Assembly: GCA_015055965.1 (NCBI GenBank)
Contig: SVHG01000011.1
Span: 9,104 to 73,103 of the forward strand
From: Clostridiales bacterium
GTDB taxonomy: Bacteria > Bacillota > Clostridia > Christensenellales > Borkfalkiaceae
Reading direction: 5' to 3'
Length of the DNA stretch: 64,000 nt
Numbering within the stretch: the first letter of the stretch is position 1; each line of letters opens with the position of its first letter. The position numbers and the translations under genes were made by a program. Below the pieces are notes generated by a model. That model did not search any database. It worked only from the letters and a program-made list of their open reading frames with translations, and was not told the DNA's origin. Below, one piece after another: positions 35,870 through 43,327 of this stretch.

Positions 35870-36384
35870 CCAAAAAAGCTTTCCACACGTCCACTTTTTT
35901 TCAACAGTTTATCAACGTGGATATTGTGGATAACTTTTTACAAATCCACCTTTTTTACTCTTAAACGGTAACATGAAAGAAAACCTCTTTTCGCATTTTT
36001 TATATTTTTTTAAAAAAAGCTTGTAAAACCTTGCTTAAAATATTATTCTTTATTACATTATGCCCTTTTTTTTATTGATTTTTTTTTAATAATAATATAT
36101 AATATATACGTTAAACTGTGATATTATGCGGTTTTGCGGATTTTTTTAATTATTTGCTTGCTTCTTAAGTACTTTTTCTTAAAAAACGTAAAGGTTAAAA
36201 AGTTATCCACTAAAAAAAGGTTATCCACCTTCTTATCAAGAGTTAATCCACCGCCTGTCAACAATGCAAAAGGCGTAAAATTCAAGATAGAATGAGGTAA
36301 AAAGGACTTTTCCACATAACCACAGCCACCTACTACAATTATTACTTAAATATAATAAAAAATATCTTTCAATTCGGAGGGAGC
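35870..36384. other. Probable replication origin (oriC) between rsmG and dnaN
   Basis: A non-coding region with DnaA boxes in two groups. The left group has a perfect box in reverse orientation, TGTGGATAA (35925-35933), and looser copies TTATCAACG (35909) and CTTTCCACA (35879). The right group has TTATCCACT (36203), TTATCCACC (36221) and TTTTCCACA (36308), each one mismatch from TTATCCACA. Between them lies a very AT-rich tract (about 36000-36115, with TAATAATATATAATATATAC), a candidate unwinding element. Divergent rsmG and dnaN flank it. dnaA itself is about 27 kb away. Confidence 0.8.
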
Positions 36385-37485
36385 ATGAAAACAATCGTTA
36401 AAGCGCTTGAGCTTTCAAACGCGGTTCTAAAGGTAGTAAAAGCAGTAAGCACTAAATCACACAATCCTATTTTAGAATGTATAAAATTGGTTTGCAAGGG
36501 TGATAGTCTTACCTTAATTGCAACGGACAACGAAATTTCAATCGAAAAGACCATTAGAGCAGAAACCTTTATGGAAGGCGAAGCTTTAGTTATGGGTAAG
36601 CTTTTTGCTGACTTTATTAAGAAGCTGGAAGAGGAAGACGATCTAGAATTATTCTTAGACGAAGGTAGACTAAAAATTACTTACAGCTCTTCAGAAGGCT
36701 TTATTCAAGCTCTTCCCACCGAAGATTTTCCCCTCATTCCCAAGGAATTAAAGGAAAATTCATTCACTATGAGCCAAAAGGATTTTAAAACTATGGTTGC
36801 AAAAACCGCCTTTTGTTGCTTACAGGATGATAGCAGACCTATTTTAAAGGGGTGCTTAATAGAGGTATTAGAAGGCGAAATCACCTGCGTTGCGTTAGAC
36901 GGCTTCCGTTTAGCTCTTTGCAGAAAGCCCGTTCAAGAGGTTTACGGCAAGGTTAAAGCCATCGTTCCTTCACGCGCGTTAAACGAAATCGTTCGTTTAT
37001 TAGATAAGGACGAAGAGCAAATCACCGTTGTTATTCAGGATAGAAACCTTATGGTAGAAGTAGAAAATACCATCCTAACCGCAAGACTTCTAGAAGGGGA
37101 GTATATAGATTATCGCCAAATTATTCCCGTAACCTTCTTAACAGAATTCAAGGCAAACAAGCTTATTTTTGAAAACGCAGTAGAAAGAGCTGCCGTTGTT
37201 GCAAGAGTAACCAAGAATTTAGTTAAGTTTGATATTAAAGAAAATTACGTTAACATCACCGCTAACAGCGAAATGGGTAACGTAAACGAAAACGTGCTTA
37301 TTAATTTAGACGGTAAGGATATAGTAATTGCCTTTAACAGCAAGTATATTATAGACTGCTTACACGCCATAGAAGACGATTTCGTTAAGGTTTCACTAAA
37401 CACCCCCATTTCTCCCTGTATCATCACCCCCAACAGTGATGACGGATGCTTGTATTTAGTGTTACCTATACGTATCAGCAACTAA
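36385..37485 (+). CDS. dnaN: DNA polymerase III beta subunit (sliding clamp)
   Basis: 366 residues, the usual length. The three-fold repeated clamp domains are recognisable from family landmarks: NAVLKVVKAVSTKSHNPILE at the N-terminus, LVCKGDSLTLIATDNEISIE, the second domain with AFCCLQDDSRPILKGCLIEV and LDGFRLALCR, and the C-terminal segment NSKYIIDCLHAIEDDFVKVS followed by a terminal LVLPIR. It forms a ring around DNA that tethers the replicative polymerase. An ATTCGGAGGGAGC ribosome site precedes the ATG. In most Bacillota dnaA stands directly upstream; here the upstream DNA is the probable origin and rsmG. Confidence 0.96.
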   Translation: MKTIVKALELSNAVLKVVKAVSTKSHNPILECIKLVCKGDSLTLIATDNEISIEKTIRAETFMEGEALVMGKLFADFIKKLEEEDDLELFLDEGRLKITYSSSEGFIQALPTEDFPLIPKELKENSFTMSQKDFKTMVAKTAFCCLQDDSRPILKGCLIEVLEGEITCVALDGFRLALCRKPVQEVYGKVKAIVPSRALNEIVRLLDKDEEQITVVIQDRNLMVEVENTILTARLLEGEYIDYRQIIPVTFLTEFKANKLIFENAVERAAVVARVTKNLVKFDIKENYVNITANSEMGNVNENVLINLDGKDIVIAFNSKYIIDCLHAIEDDFVKVSLNTPISPCIITPNSDDGCLYLVLPIRISN

Positions 37486-37510
37486 AATAAGCCCTATCTA
37501 CAGCGCTATA

Positions 37511-37625
37511 GAGGCGAAGCCTTGCGCTTGCCTTCGGTCATGTACGCTAAAAGTACACTCCCTTCAGTCAATGCTCGGTTTCACCACTCTAGCTCGCAAT
37601 TGAAGCTTATTTTTCCATAGCCATT
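37511..37625 (-). repeat. 115-bp dispersed element, copy B
   Basis: Reverse complement of most of 26168-26282, from GAAGCCTTGCGCTTGCC to CCATAGCCATT. Confidence 0.75.
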
Positions 37626-37637
37626 AGCTTTGCTTTT

Positions 37638-37735
37638 GTCACTCTGGAATTTTCGCTTGCGGAAATGATAGAGTCTAAAAAAGTTGCTTTAACTGTGGTG
37701 GGGCGAGATTCTATCGCTAACGCTCCAGAATGACA
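37638..37735. repeat. Inverted pair of GTCATTCTGGAG repeats
   Basis: GTCACTCTGGA...GATAGAGTC (37638-37675) faces GAGATTCTATC...TCCAGAATGAC (37707-37735), so the pair forms a long imperfect hairpin about 100 nt in length. Confidence 0.7.
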
Positions 37736-37762
37736 CAAAAAAGTTTTTGCGCAAGCCACGCT

Positions 37763-37941
37763 TGCATCTAGTGCTTATTTACAATAATCCCTATCTACAG
37801 CGTTATTGTCACGAAAAATGCGCTTTATTCGGGTTACGTACGCCAAGTACGCGCCCATCAAGAAATAATCGTTGTTCTTGCCAACTACTTGCATCTAGTG
37901 CTTATTTACAATAAACCCTATCTGCTTCGTTATTGTCACTT
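37763..37941 (+). repeat. Direct repeat pair of about 50 bp
   Basis: CTTGCATCTAGTGCTTATTT followed by ACAATAA, CCCTATCT and CGTTATTGTCAC appears twice, starting near 37761 and 37888, about 127 bp apart. Confidence 0.7.
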
Positions 37942-38052
37942 GCAATAAAAATGGAGCGATAAGACCAAATTTAACAAGATTTTTAAAGGCGGAAAGCCTA
38001 AAAAATAATAAAAAGTGCTTAAAATTAAAGAAAAAAACGGAGGAACTATATA

Positions 38053-38187
38053 ATGAAAAGAACCTATCAACCTAAAAAAAGACAACGCAGCAAAGTACAC
38101 GGATTCAGAAAGAGAATGGCTACCAAGCAAGGTAGAAACGTTCTAAAGAGAAGAAGAGCAAGAGGCCGTCATAAATTATCGGCTTAA
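38053..38187 (+). CDS. rpmH: Ribosomal protein bL34
   Basis: 44 residues, below the ORF-track cut-off. [20 protein letters not shown] and the following [20 protein letters not shown] match bL34 almost perfectly. A GGAGGAACTATATA ribosome site precedes the ATG. It is a structural protein of the large ribosomal subunit. The rpmH-rnpA pair is conserved near the origin in most bacteria; rnpA starts 8 bp after its stop codon. Confidence 0.97.
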   Translation: MKRTYQPKKRQRSKVHGFRKRMATKQGRNVLKRRRARGRHKLSA

Positions 38188-38195
38188 TTTGCAAG

Positions 38196-38516
38196 TTGGA
38201 TAACAGGTTAAAAAGAAGAAGCGATTTCGACCTTGTTTTCAAAAAAGGGAAAAGATGTTATGCCAGAAGTTTGCTTCTGGTATACGTCAAGGCCCGCGAT
38301 TTAAAGGTGGGCTATTCCGTTAGTAAGAAAAACGGCAAAGCCGTTGTAAGAAATACCATAAAGCGCCGTTTACGCGCTGCAATTCGCCCTCATTTAGCAG
38401 CTTTGGGGAATTACTATATAGTCGTTGTTCCTAAGGTTGCCGAAGAATACAATTTTCATAAATTTGAAGCGGATTTAAAGTTTCTTATTCAAAAGGAAGG
38501 CTTGCTTAATGCTTAA
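38196..38516 (+). CDS. rnpA: Ribonuclease P protein component
   Basis: 106 residues beginning with TTG. No ATG is available at the proper position, and the TTG gives the expected N-terminus (LKRRSDFDLVFKKGKR). The conserved RNA-binding stretch reads NGKAVVRNTIKRRLRAAIR, the RNR motif in slightly altered form. It assists the catalytic RNase P RNA in removing the 5' leader from tRNA precursors. The ribosome site is weak, so translation may be coupled to rpmH, which ends 8 bp upstream. It overlaps yidD by 8 bp. Confidence 0.95.
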   Translation: MDNRLKRRSDFDLVFKKGKRCYARSLLLVYVKARDLKVGYSVSKKNGKAVVRNTIKRRLRAAIRPHLAALGNYYIVVVPKVAEEYNFHKFEADLKFLIQKEGLLNA

Positions 38517-38751
38517 CCGCTTTTTTATTTTTTTAATAAAACTTTATAAAAAATACCTGTCTAAAGGCTTAAACAGTGGCTGTATTTTTACCCCGACGTG
38601 CAGTGTGTACGCGGTTGAAGCACTTCAAAAATATAGTTTTTTTAAGGCCTTTGCTTTAATAATATACAGGATTTTAAGGTGTAATTCCTTAAACAAAGGG
38701 GGATTTGATCCCGTACCGGACCCTAAGAGCACCAAAAAATGGCTAATTTAG
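38509..38751 (+). CDS. yidD: Membrane protein insertion efficiency factor YidD
   Basis: 80 residues. The family core CIFTPTCSVYAVEALQKYSF, followed by RILRCNSLNKGGFDPVP, is clear, as is the N-terminal amphipathic segment FLIKLYKKYLSKGL. YidD is a small cytoplasmic or membrane-associated protein that assists YidC-dependent insertion. It overlaps rnpA by 8 bp, indicating coupled translation, and yidC follows after 223 bp of structured leader. Confidence 0.95.
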   Translation: MLNRFFIFLIKLYKKYLSKGLNSGCIFTPTCSVYAVEALQKYSFFKAFALIIYRILRCNSLNKGGFDPVPDPKSTKKWLI

Positions 38752-38753
38752 GG

Positions 38754-38974
38754 TTAGTGCTTTGTTTTACTTTTTTTATTCCCGCAAGGCGCGGATTTTT
38801 AAAGGATAAAAAGCACTAATAAAAAGAGCCCAAGGTGGCAAAAATATTTATACTCACGCATAAAAAAAATTGTTTACACGCGCTTACTTTCCCTTTTTTT
38901 ATTCCCTTTTAAGGCGTGTAAAGGTATCGTTACCAACAGGGCGTTTTTTGCCGTTGTTGGCATTATAGGAGATT
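38754..38974 (+). promoter_or_regulatory. Structured leader upstream of yidC
   Basis: Three inverted repeats follow one another: TTAGTGCTTT/AAAGCACTAA (38754 and 38810), TTTACACGC/GCGTGTAAA (38873 and 38914) and CCAACAg/TTGTTGG close to the start. A 32-codon TTG-initiated frame (38870-38968) ends with TAG overlapping the AGGAG ribosome site of yidC. This may be regulatory or fortuitous. Confidence 0.4.
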
Positions 38975-40498
38975 ATGAATTTATTAAATTGGTTAGCCGT
39001 AGCTATTCCTAACAACTACGTGATTCAAAACGCCGTTCAATTAGACTGGATTGGCGAGCTTATTCAGTCCTTAATTAGGGCGTGTGGAAGTATCGGTCTT
39101 GGCGTTATCGTATTTACTTTAATTTTAAAGCTTATTACGTTACCCTTTGATATTATTTCAAGGGTATCAACCAAGAAGAATTCCGTAATGATGGAAAAAA
39201 TGCGTCCCGAGCTAGAAAAACTTCAGCGTCAGTATTCAAACAACGCTCAGCTTTACCAGCGCAAGATGCAAGACCTTTATAAAAAGAACGGTTACAGCCC
39301 ATTTTCGGCTTGTTTACCCACTATTTTAAATCTAGTATTCTTTATCGTTGTAATCGGTCAGTTCTCAACTTATTCACACTATGCAAACCTACAGCTTTTC
39401 TGCGATATGAGCGTTGCTTATCAGCTTTCTATTGATGAATTTTGTGATGCTAATCCCGACCTTATCGTTAAAAGTGATTTAGTTGATGATAACGGCGAAA
39501 TTTACGGCGTAGAAAGAACTCTTAACCTACAAAGCTTTATTGGTAGCAGTTACGACGCAGGCATTAGCTCTGTGTTTGATTTCAAGGCAGAAGACGTTAA
39601 AACGGTTAACGGCAAGCAAGCGTTAACCTTACCTAGTGAGCCCTCTCAAAAGATGCTTGGCGCAATTCACGCAGAGCTGGCAAAGGGCGAAAGCGGTATT
39701 TTATTTGAATACTCCGGCTATGAAATCGTTTTAGTTGAAAACGGCGTTTACTCTTTAACCACCTCTTCAGAAGATCTTGGCGACTTTAAAGAAAAGGTAG
39801 GTACTATTATTGCTGAGCATTACGGCAATAAGTTTATAAACGAACAAATTAAAGAAATCGGTAGAGAAGCTGCTGCAGAGGAATACAGAGCTAATAAGGA
39901 TAGCGTAAGATTCCTTTGGGTTAAGAACGTTTGGTCACAGGATATTCCTTGGGAACACCCCATTAAGCAATCCTTTGGCGAATACGGCTTCTTAATTAAG
40001 TCAGGCTGTTTTGCAACCTGCGGTTCAGGCTGTAATTCAGATGCAAACAGAATAACGGGCACTCATTACGATACCGTTTATAACGAAATCACCGCAAACC
40101 TTGGCGAAGAAAAGGAGCAGCCTAACGGCTACTTAATTTTAGTTCTTTTATCAATAGGAACAATGCTTATTTCCCAAGTAATAGCGCAAAAGCAAGCAAA
40201 AACTCAAACCGAGCTTGGCTCTGTAGACGGGGCTAACGGCACAGCCGCTCAATCACAAAAGATGATGACCTGGATGATGCCCATTATGTTCGGTGTGTTC
40301 TCTTTCATGTATACAGCGTCTTTCTCTATTTATATTATTGTAAGCTCTGTATTCAGCTTATTATCTAATATGTTAATAAACTTAGCGGTAGATAAAAAGT
40401 TTGCCCGCCTTGCAGCAGAAGAAGCTAAGCAGTTAGAGCTTAGAAGAACGGGTAAAATTAAAGAGATAGAAAAAAAAGATAAAAAGAATAAGAAGTAA
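38975..40498 (+). CDS. yidC: Membrane protein insertase YidC with a large extracytoplasmic insertion
   Basis: 507 residues, much longer than the 260-290 residues usual for Gram-positive YidC/SpoIIIJ. The conserved core has IGLGVIVFTLILKLITLPFD with the first core helix, the cytoplasmic coiled-coil hairpin (MRPELEKLQRQYSNNAQLYQ, then YKKNGYSPFSACLPT) and the C-terminal core helices (MMTWMMPIMFGVFSFMYTAS). Between the second and third core helices lies an insertion of about 200 residues (about 145-345) containing a cysteine cluster (GCFATCGSGCNSD). It has a basic tail, as in Gram-positive homologues that bind ribosomes. It inserts membrane proteins alone or with SecYEG. The insertion is the notable feature. 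Confidence 0.95.
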   Translation: MNLLNWLAVAIPNNYVIQNAVQLDWIGELIQSLIRACGSIGLGVIVFTLILKLITLPFDIISRVSTKKNSVMMEKMRPELEKLQRQYSNNAQLYQRKMQDLYKKNGYSPFSACLPTILNLVFFIVVIGQFSTYSHYANLQLFCDMSVAYQLSIDEFCDANPDLIVKSDLVDDNGEIYGVERTLNLQSFIGSSYDAGISSVFDFKAEDVKTVNGKQALTLPSEPSQKMLGAIHAELAKGESGILFEYSGYEIVLVENGVYSLTTSSEDLGDFKEKVGTIIAEHYGNKFINEQIKEIGREAAAEEYRANKDSVRFLWVKNVWSQDIPWEHPIKQSFGEYGFLIKSGCFATCGSGCNSDANRITGTHYDTVYNEITANLGEEKEQPNGYLILVLLSIGTMLISQVIAQKQAKTQTELGSVDGANGTAAQSQKMMTWMMPIMFGVFSFMYTASFSIYIIVSSVFSLLSNMLINLAVDKKFARLAAEEAKQLELRRTGKIKEIEKKDKKNKK

Positions 40499-40533
40499 AT
40501 AATAACCGAATAACGGTTTTAAGGAGCAAATTA

Positions 40534-41403
40534 ATGGAAAGTATTGAAGTTTACGGCAAGACTATTGAGGAAGCCGTTGAGTCAGGCATAGCTCAGCTTG
40601 GCGTTACCAGAGAGGAAGTTGAAATTGAGGTTTTAGAAGAACCCGCAACAAGAGGTTTAATCTTTAAAAAGGTTACCCAAGCAAAGGTAAAATTAACCAA
40701 AAAGCCCTCTGACGCGCAAAGAGCAGTTGATTTTTTAGAAGGTTTATTTGATCTTATTAACGTTCATGCAACCACGGAAATCGTTCGTGATGACGATAAG
40801 ATTTGCATTAACTTAACAGCTACTAACACCTCTTTCCTTATCGGTTACAGGGGCGAGGTTTTAGATGCGTTACAGTCTTTAGCTAGCGCAGTTGCTAACA
40901 TTGGCAGGGAAGATTATAAGCGCCTTGTTGTGGATTGTGAAAATTACAGAGAAAAAAGGGAAGAAACCCTTGTTCAGCTTGCAGAAAGACTTGCAGCTAA
41001 GGCTGTTAGAACCGGTAGAAAGATTATTTTAGAGCCCATGATTCCCTTTGAACGCCGTGTAATCCACACCGCTTTAGTAGATAATAAGGACGTTAAAACG
41101 GAATCTGAAGGCAAAGAACCCAACCGTTACGTTGTTATCGTTCCCAACGAATTAACTGATGAACGCCCCATTTATGCAGACCGTGATCGCGCAGGCTATA
41201 AGGACCGCCGTGATAACCGCAAGGGTGGCGACAGAAAGTCATTCGATAAGGGCGAAAGAAGAAACGGCCGTGATAACCGCCGTAGTGGTTCTAAGTTCGG
41301 TCGCGAAAAATCAGGAGAATCTGCTATGTACGGCAAACCCAAGGATAAGCACAACGTAACCTCTTTTGGTACGTTTATTGGCAACAGTAAAAAAGAAGAT
41401 TAA
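40534..41403 (+). CDS. jag: RNA-binding protein KhpB/Jag (SpoIIIJ-associated)
   Basis: 289 residues. The Jag N-terminal domain (MESIEVYGKTIEEAVESGI) is followed by a linker, a KH domain with the GYRGEVLDALQSLASA loop (about residues 105-125) and an R3H domain (RRVIHTALVDNKDVKTESEG). The tail from about residue 212 is long, low in complexity and rich in Arg, Asp and Gly (DRDRAGYKDRRDNRKGGDRK), probably disordered and RNA-binding. It pairs with KhpA in other Bacillota to regulate cell-division and envelope genes through RNA. It follows yidC by 35 bp, the conserved order, and ends the operon. Confidence 0.93.
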   Translation: MESIEVYGKTIEEAVESGIAQLGVTREEVEIEVLEEPATRGLIFKKVTQAKVKLTKKPSDAQRAVDFLEGLFDLINVHATTEIVRDDDKICINLTATNTSFLIGYRGEVLDALQSLASAVANIGREDYKRLVVDCENYREKREETLVQLAERLAAKAVRTGRKIILEPMIPFERRVIHTALVDNKDVKTESEGKEPNRYVVIVPNELTDERPIYADRDRAGYKDRRDNRKGGDRKSFDKGERRNGRDNRRSGSKFGREKSGESAMYGKPKDKHNVTSFGTFIGNSKKED

Positions 41404-41412
41404 TTTTATTTT

Positions 41413-41452
41413 AGGCTCTGTACAACCTTAGTGTCAGGGCCTTTAATTTTCT
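41413..41452 (+). terminator. Probable terminator of the rpmH-jag operon
   Basis: AGGC-T-CTG pairs with CAG-G-GCCT around a loop, followed by TTTAATTTTCTT. Confidence 0.5.
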
Positions 41453-41456
41453 TATA

Positions 41457-41493
41457 AAACTACCGTTTATCGCGTTATAGAGTGGTTTTTTAT
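41457..41493 (+). terminator. Hairpin carrying the dispersed motif
   Basis: AAACTACC pairs with GGTTTT around GTTTATCGCGTTATAGAGT, a copy of the motif, followed by TTTTTTATTG. It may be a second terminator for the rpmH-jag operon. Confidence 0.5.
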
Positions 41494-41563
41494 TGTTGTT
41501 TATAATCTTTATAAACCGATATTCGTCATTTTTACATAAGAGAAGAATTATTTGCTAATCTTT

Positions 41564-41601
41564 GTCATTCTGGAGTTTTCATTAGAAAACGATAGAATCT
41601 C
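41564..41601 (+). repeat. GTCATTCTGGAG repeat unit
   Basis: GTCATTCTGGAGTTTTC...GAAAACGATAGAATCTC forms a hairpin at its centre and recurs at 42309 on the other side of the Sel1 gene. Confidence 0.75.
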
Positions 41602-41610
41602 ATTCCGTAC

Positions 41611-41676
41611 TCATCATTTTGCGTTAGCAAAACATCATTTGCTTTAGCAATATCATTTTGTAAGCCACGCTTACAA
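41611..41676. repeat. Mini-hairpin array 2
   Basis: CATCATT-type spacers separate TTGCgttaGCAA, GCtttaGC and a perfect 8-bp hairpin TTGTAAGCcacGCTTACAA. It ends 14 bp before the Sel1 gene start. Confidence 0.8.
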
Positions 41677-41690
41677 CTTATAGGTGAATT

Positions 41691-42233
41691 ATGAATAATC
41701 CTTTAAATACTATTGGTATAGATATAAAACAAATAGAAGAGTATGCCGTAAAAGGCAACGTAGACGCACAGTATATGTTTGCAACCTGTTACGATAAAGG
41801 CTACGGCGTGGAACAAAATAACGAGCTTGCCTTTTTTTGGTACGAAAGGGCGGCAGAGCAAGGTGATGCAAACGCGCAACACGCGCTTGGTCTTTGTTAC
41901 GATATAGGCAAAGGTGTTGATCAAAGCTATGAAAAAGCCTTTTATTGGTATAAAAAATCGGCATCACTTGGCAATCCCAAGGCGCAGTACAACCTTGCTT
42001 CCTGCTATGAAGAAGGGCAGGGTATAGAGCAAGATTTAAAGCGCGCCTTTTATTGGTATCAAAAGGCGGCTAATCAAGGGGTAGTATCCGCTTGGTGCGT
42101 GCTTGGTTATTTTTACGCAAACGGCATTGGCGTAGAAAAAGATATTCCTTCGGCTATTCATTGGTTTACTTTAGCTGCAGAACAGGGACATCCGGAGGCG
42201 GTTAAGAATTTAGAATTATTGAACAAGAAATAA
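41691..42233 (+). CDS. Sel1-repeat protein
   Basis: 180 residues with four full Sel1-like repeats and a partial one, each about 36 residues and built on AQYxLGxCYxxGxGVEQDxxxA; examples are AQYMFATCYDKGYGVEQNNE and AQYNLASCYEEGQGIEQDLK. Such solenoids mediate protein-protein contacts. No signal peptide or membrane segment is present, so it is cytoplasmic. A modest ribosome site (TATAGGTGAATT) precedes the ATG. It is a single gene flanked on both sides by GTCATTCTGGAG repeats and mini-hairpin arrays, perhaps acquired or moved with them. The partner is unknown. Confidence 0.9.
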   Translation: MNNPLNTIGIDIKQIEEYAVKGNVDAQYMFATCYDKGYGVEQNNELAFFWYERAAEQGDANAQHALGLCYDIGKGVDQSYEKAFYWYKKSASLGNPKAQYNLASCYEEGQGIEQDLKRAFYWYQKAANQGVVSAWCVLGYFYANGIGVEKDIPSAIHWFTLAAEQGHPEAVKNLELLNKK

Positions 42234-42236
42234 GCA

Positions 42237-42283
42237 AAAAAAAGTGGCTATAGCACGATTATCATACTATAGCCACTTTTTTT
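42237..42283 (+). terminator. Sel1-gene terminator built on the dispersed motif
   Basis: AAAGTGGCTATAG pairs perfectly with CTATAGCCACTTT around CACGATTATCATA, then a T-run follows. Confidence 0.9.
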
Positions 42284-42529
42284 ACTATTCTATATTATCT
42301 ATTATATTGTCATTCTGGAGTTTTCGTAAGAAAACGATAGAATCTCTTGCATTCCATAATAAGAGCCATCCCCAAATTCGCACGGGTGCGAACATCATTT
42401 TGCGTGAAGCAAAACATCATTTAAGCAGCGCTTAAACATCATTTGCGTTAGCAATATCATTTTGTGAGCTATGCTTACATCTATTGCCATAGCCATTTAC
42501 TTTTATTAGTAGCTGGCTTTTCTTATATT
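42284..42529. repeat. GTCATTCTGGAG unit and mini-hairpin array 3
   Basis: A GTCATTCTGGAG unit (42309-42346) is followed by AAGAGCCATCCC and the hairpins TTCGCACgggtGCGAA, TTGCgtgaaGCAA, AAGCagcGCTT, GCgttaGC and TGTGAGCtatGCTTACA, separated by CATCATT-type spacers. The order matches the second half of array 1, but the stem sequences differ in compensating ways. Confidence 0.82.
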
Positions 42530-42574
42530 AAAAAAGGCTAAAGGGCGATTAATCGCTCTATAGCCTTGTTTTTT
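42530..42574 (-). terminator. Terminator of the UppS-like gene, built on the dispersed motif
   Basis: On the minus strand AAGGCTATAGAGCG pairs with CGCCCTTTAGCC around ATTAAT, followed by TTTTTTAATA. Confidence 0.78.
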
Positions 42575-42579
42575 ATGTT

Positions 42580-43224
42580 CTATTTTCCGTAATTTGGGGT
42601 AACGGATTCGTAGTTTTTAATAGTTTGTAAAACATCTTCTTCAGTAAGATCAATAAAGAATTTATCAAATACTTCAATATTAGCGTAACCGCACTGTAAG
42701 GGCAAAAAGTTGCTTAAACGCACCGGCTTTCCCCCTGTTCTAATAACTAGCTCTAAGGGTAAGTCTACCTCTAAATCGCTAATTTCAAGCGGATTGTAAA
42801 GATTTTTAGAACGGTTAATTTCGTCTAACGGGTTGTAGCCCATAAGTAAATATAGCCTTTTACCGCCGTTATTTTTTGTTTTTTGCTCTATATCGTTAGT
42901 AAAATCGGTTAACTGCTTATGGTTTACGTTATAGCTACCCGGGAAGTTAACGCGGTAATTATTATTAAGCGAAATTTGCAAAATATTCGGCAAAGCTTTA
43001 ATAAGCGCGTCTATAACAGGCTTAACCTCTTCCGGCTTTCTGTTTAGGTTTTCCTTGCTTGCAAGATAAATAGTAAGGGCGTTTAAATTACTATTTTGCA
43101 AAAGATAAGCTAAATCAACAATTTTGTTGGCAAAAATACCGTAAACCTCTTCTAAGGTTATATTATTTTGCTTTGCCCAACGCCTATTACCGTCTGGAAT
43201 TATTCCAAGGTGGTTAATTTTCAT
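42580..43224 (-). CDS. Divergent cis-prenyltransferase (UppS-family paralogue)
   Basis: 214 residues. It keeps the diphosphate-binding loop as GIIPDGNRRWAK (MDGNGRWA in the housekeeping enzyme) and the C-terminal LVIRTGGKPVRLSNFLPLQ and NIEVFDKFFID elements. It lacks the FGHKxG segment, which is replaced by EVYGIFANKI, so the conserved histidine is missing; ENWNRP is ENLNRK. It is probably a cis-prenyl transferase with altered chain length or substrate, or an inactive regulator. The bona fide UppS is encoded 4 kb away at 47212. It lies about 100 bp after the ASCH gene, at the end of the pyrH-rseP operon or as a separate unit. Confidence 0.82.
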   Translation of the reverse strand: MKINHLGIIPDGNRRWAKQNNITLEEVYGIFANKIVDLAYLLQNSNLNALTIYLASKENLNRKPEEVKPVIDALIKALPNILQISLNNNYRVNFPGSYNVNHKQLTDFTNDIEQKTKNNGGKRLYLLMGYNPLDEINRSKNLYNPLEISDLEVDLPLELVIRTGGKPVRLSNFLPLQCGYANIEVFDKFFIDLTEEDVLQTIKNYESVTPNYGK

Positions 43225-43327
43225 GCTTCACACCCCACTTTTAGTAAGTAATAATTTCGTTATATACTATTCCCAAGTAGCGCTTTTTTATACTGTTATT
43301 TAAAGGCTTAATAAGATAAAAAAGCTT

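Larger units (their letters stand above)
37486..38052. other. Repeat-rich intergenic region between dnaN and rpmH
   Basis: There is no gene. It holds the second copy of the 115-bp element, an inverted pair of GTCATTCTGGAG repeats, a GCAAGCcacGCTTGC hairpin and two direct copies of a 50-bp segment containing CTAGTGCTTATTTACAATAA (around 37763 and 37888). The rpmH ribosome site AACGGAGGAAC lies at its end. Confidence 0.7.

Noticed and set aside
36124-36315. 63-codon minus-strand ORF in the dnaN upstream region
   Set aside because: It overlaps the DnaA boxes and AT-rich tract, with no ribosome site and no recognisable protein.
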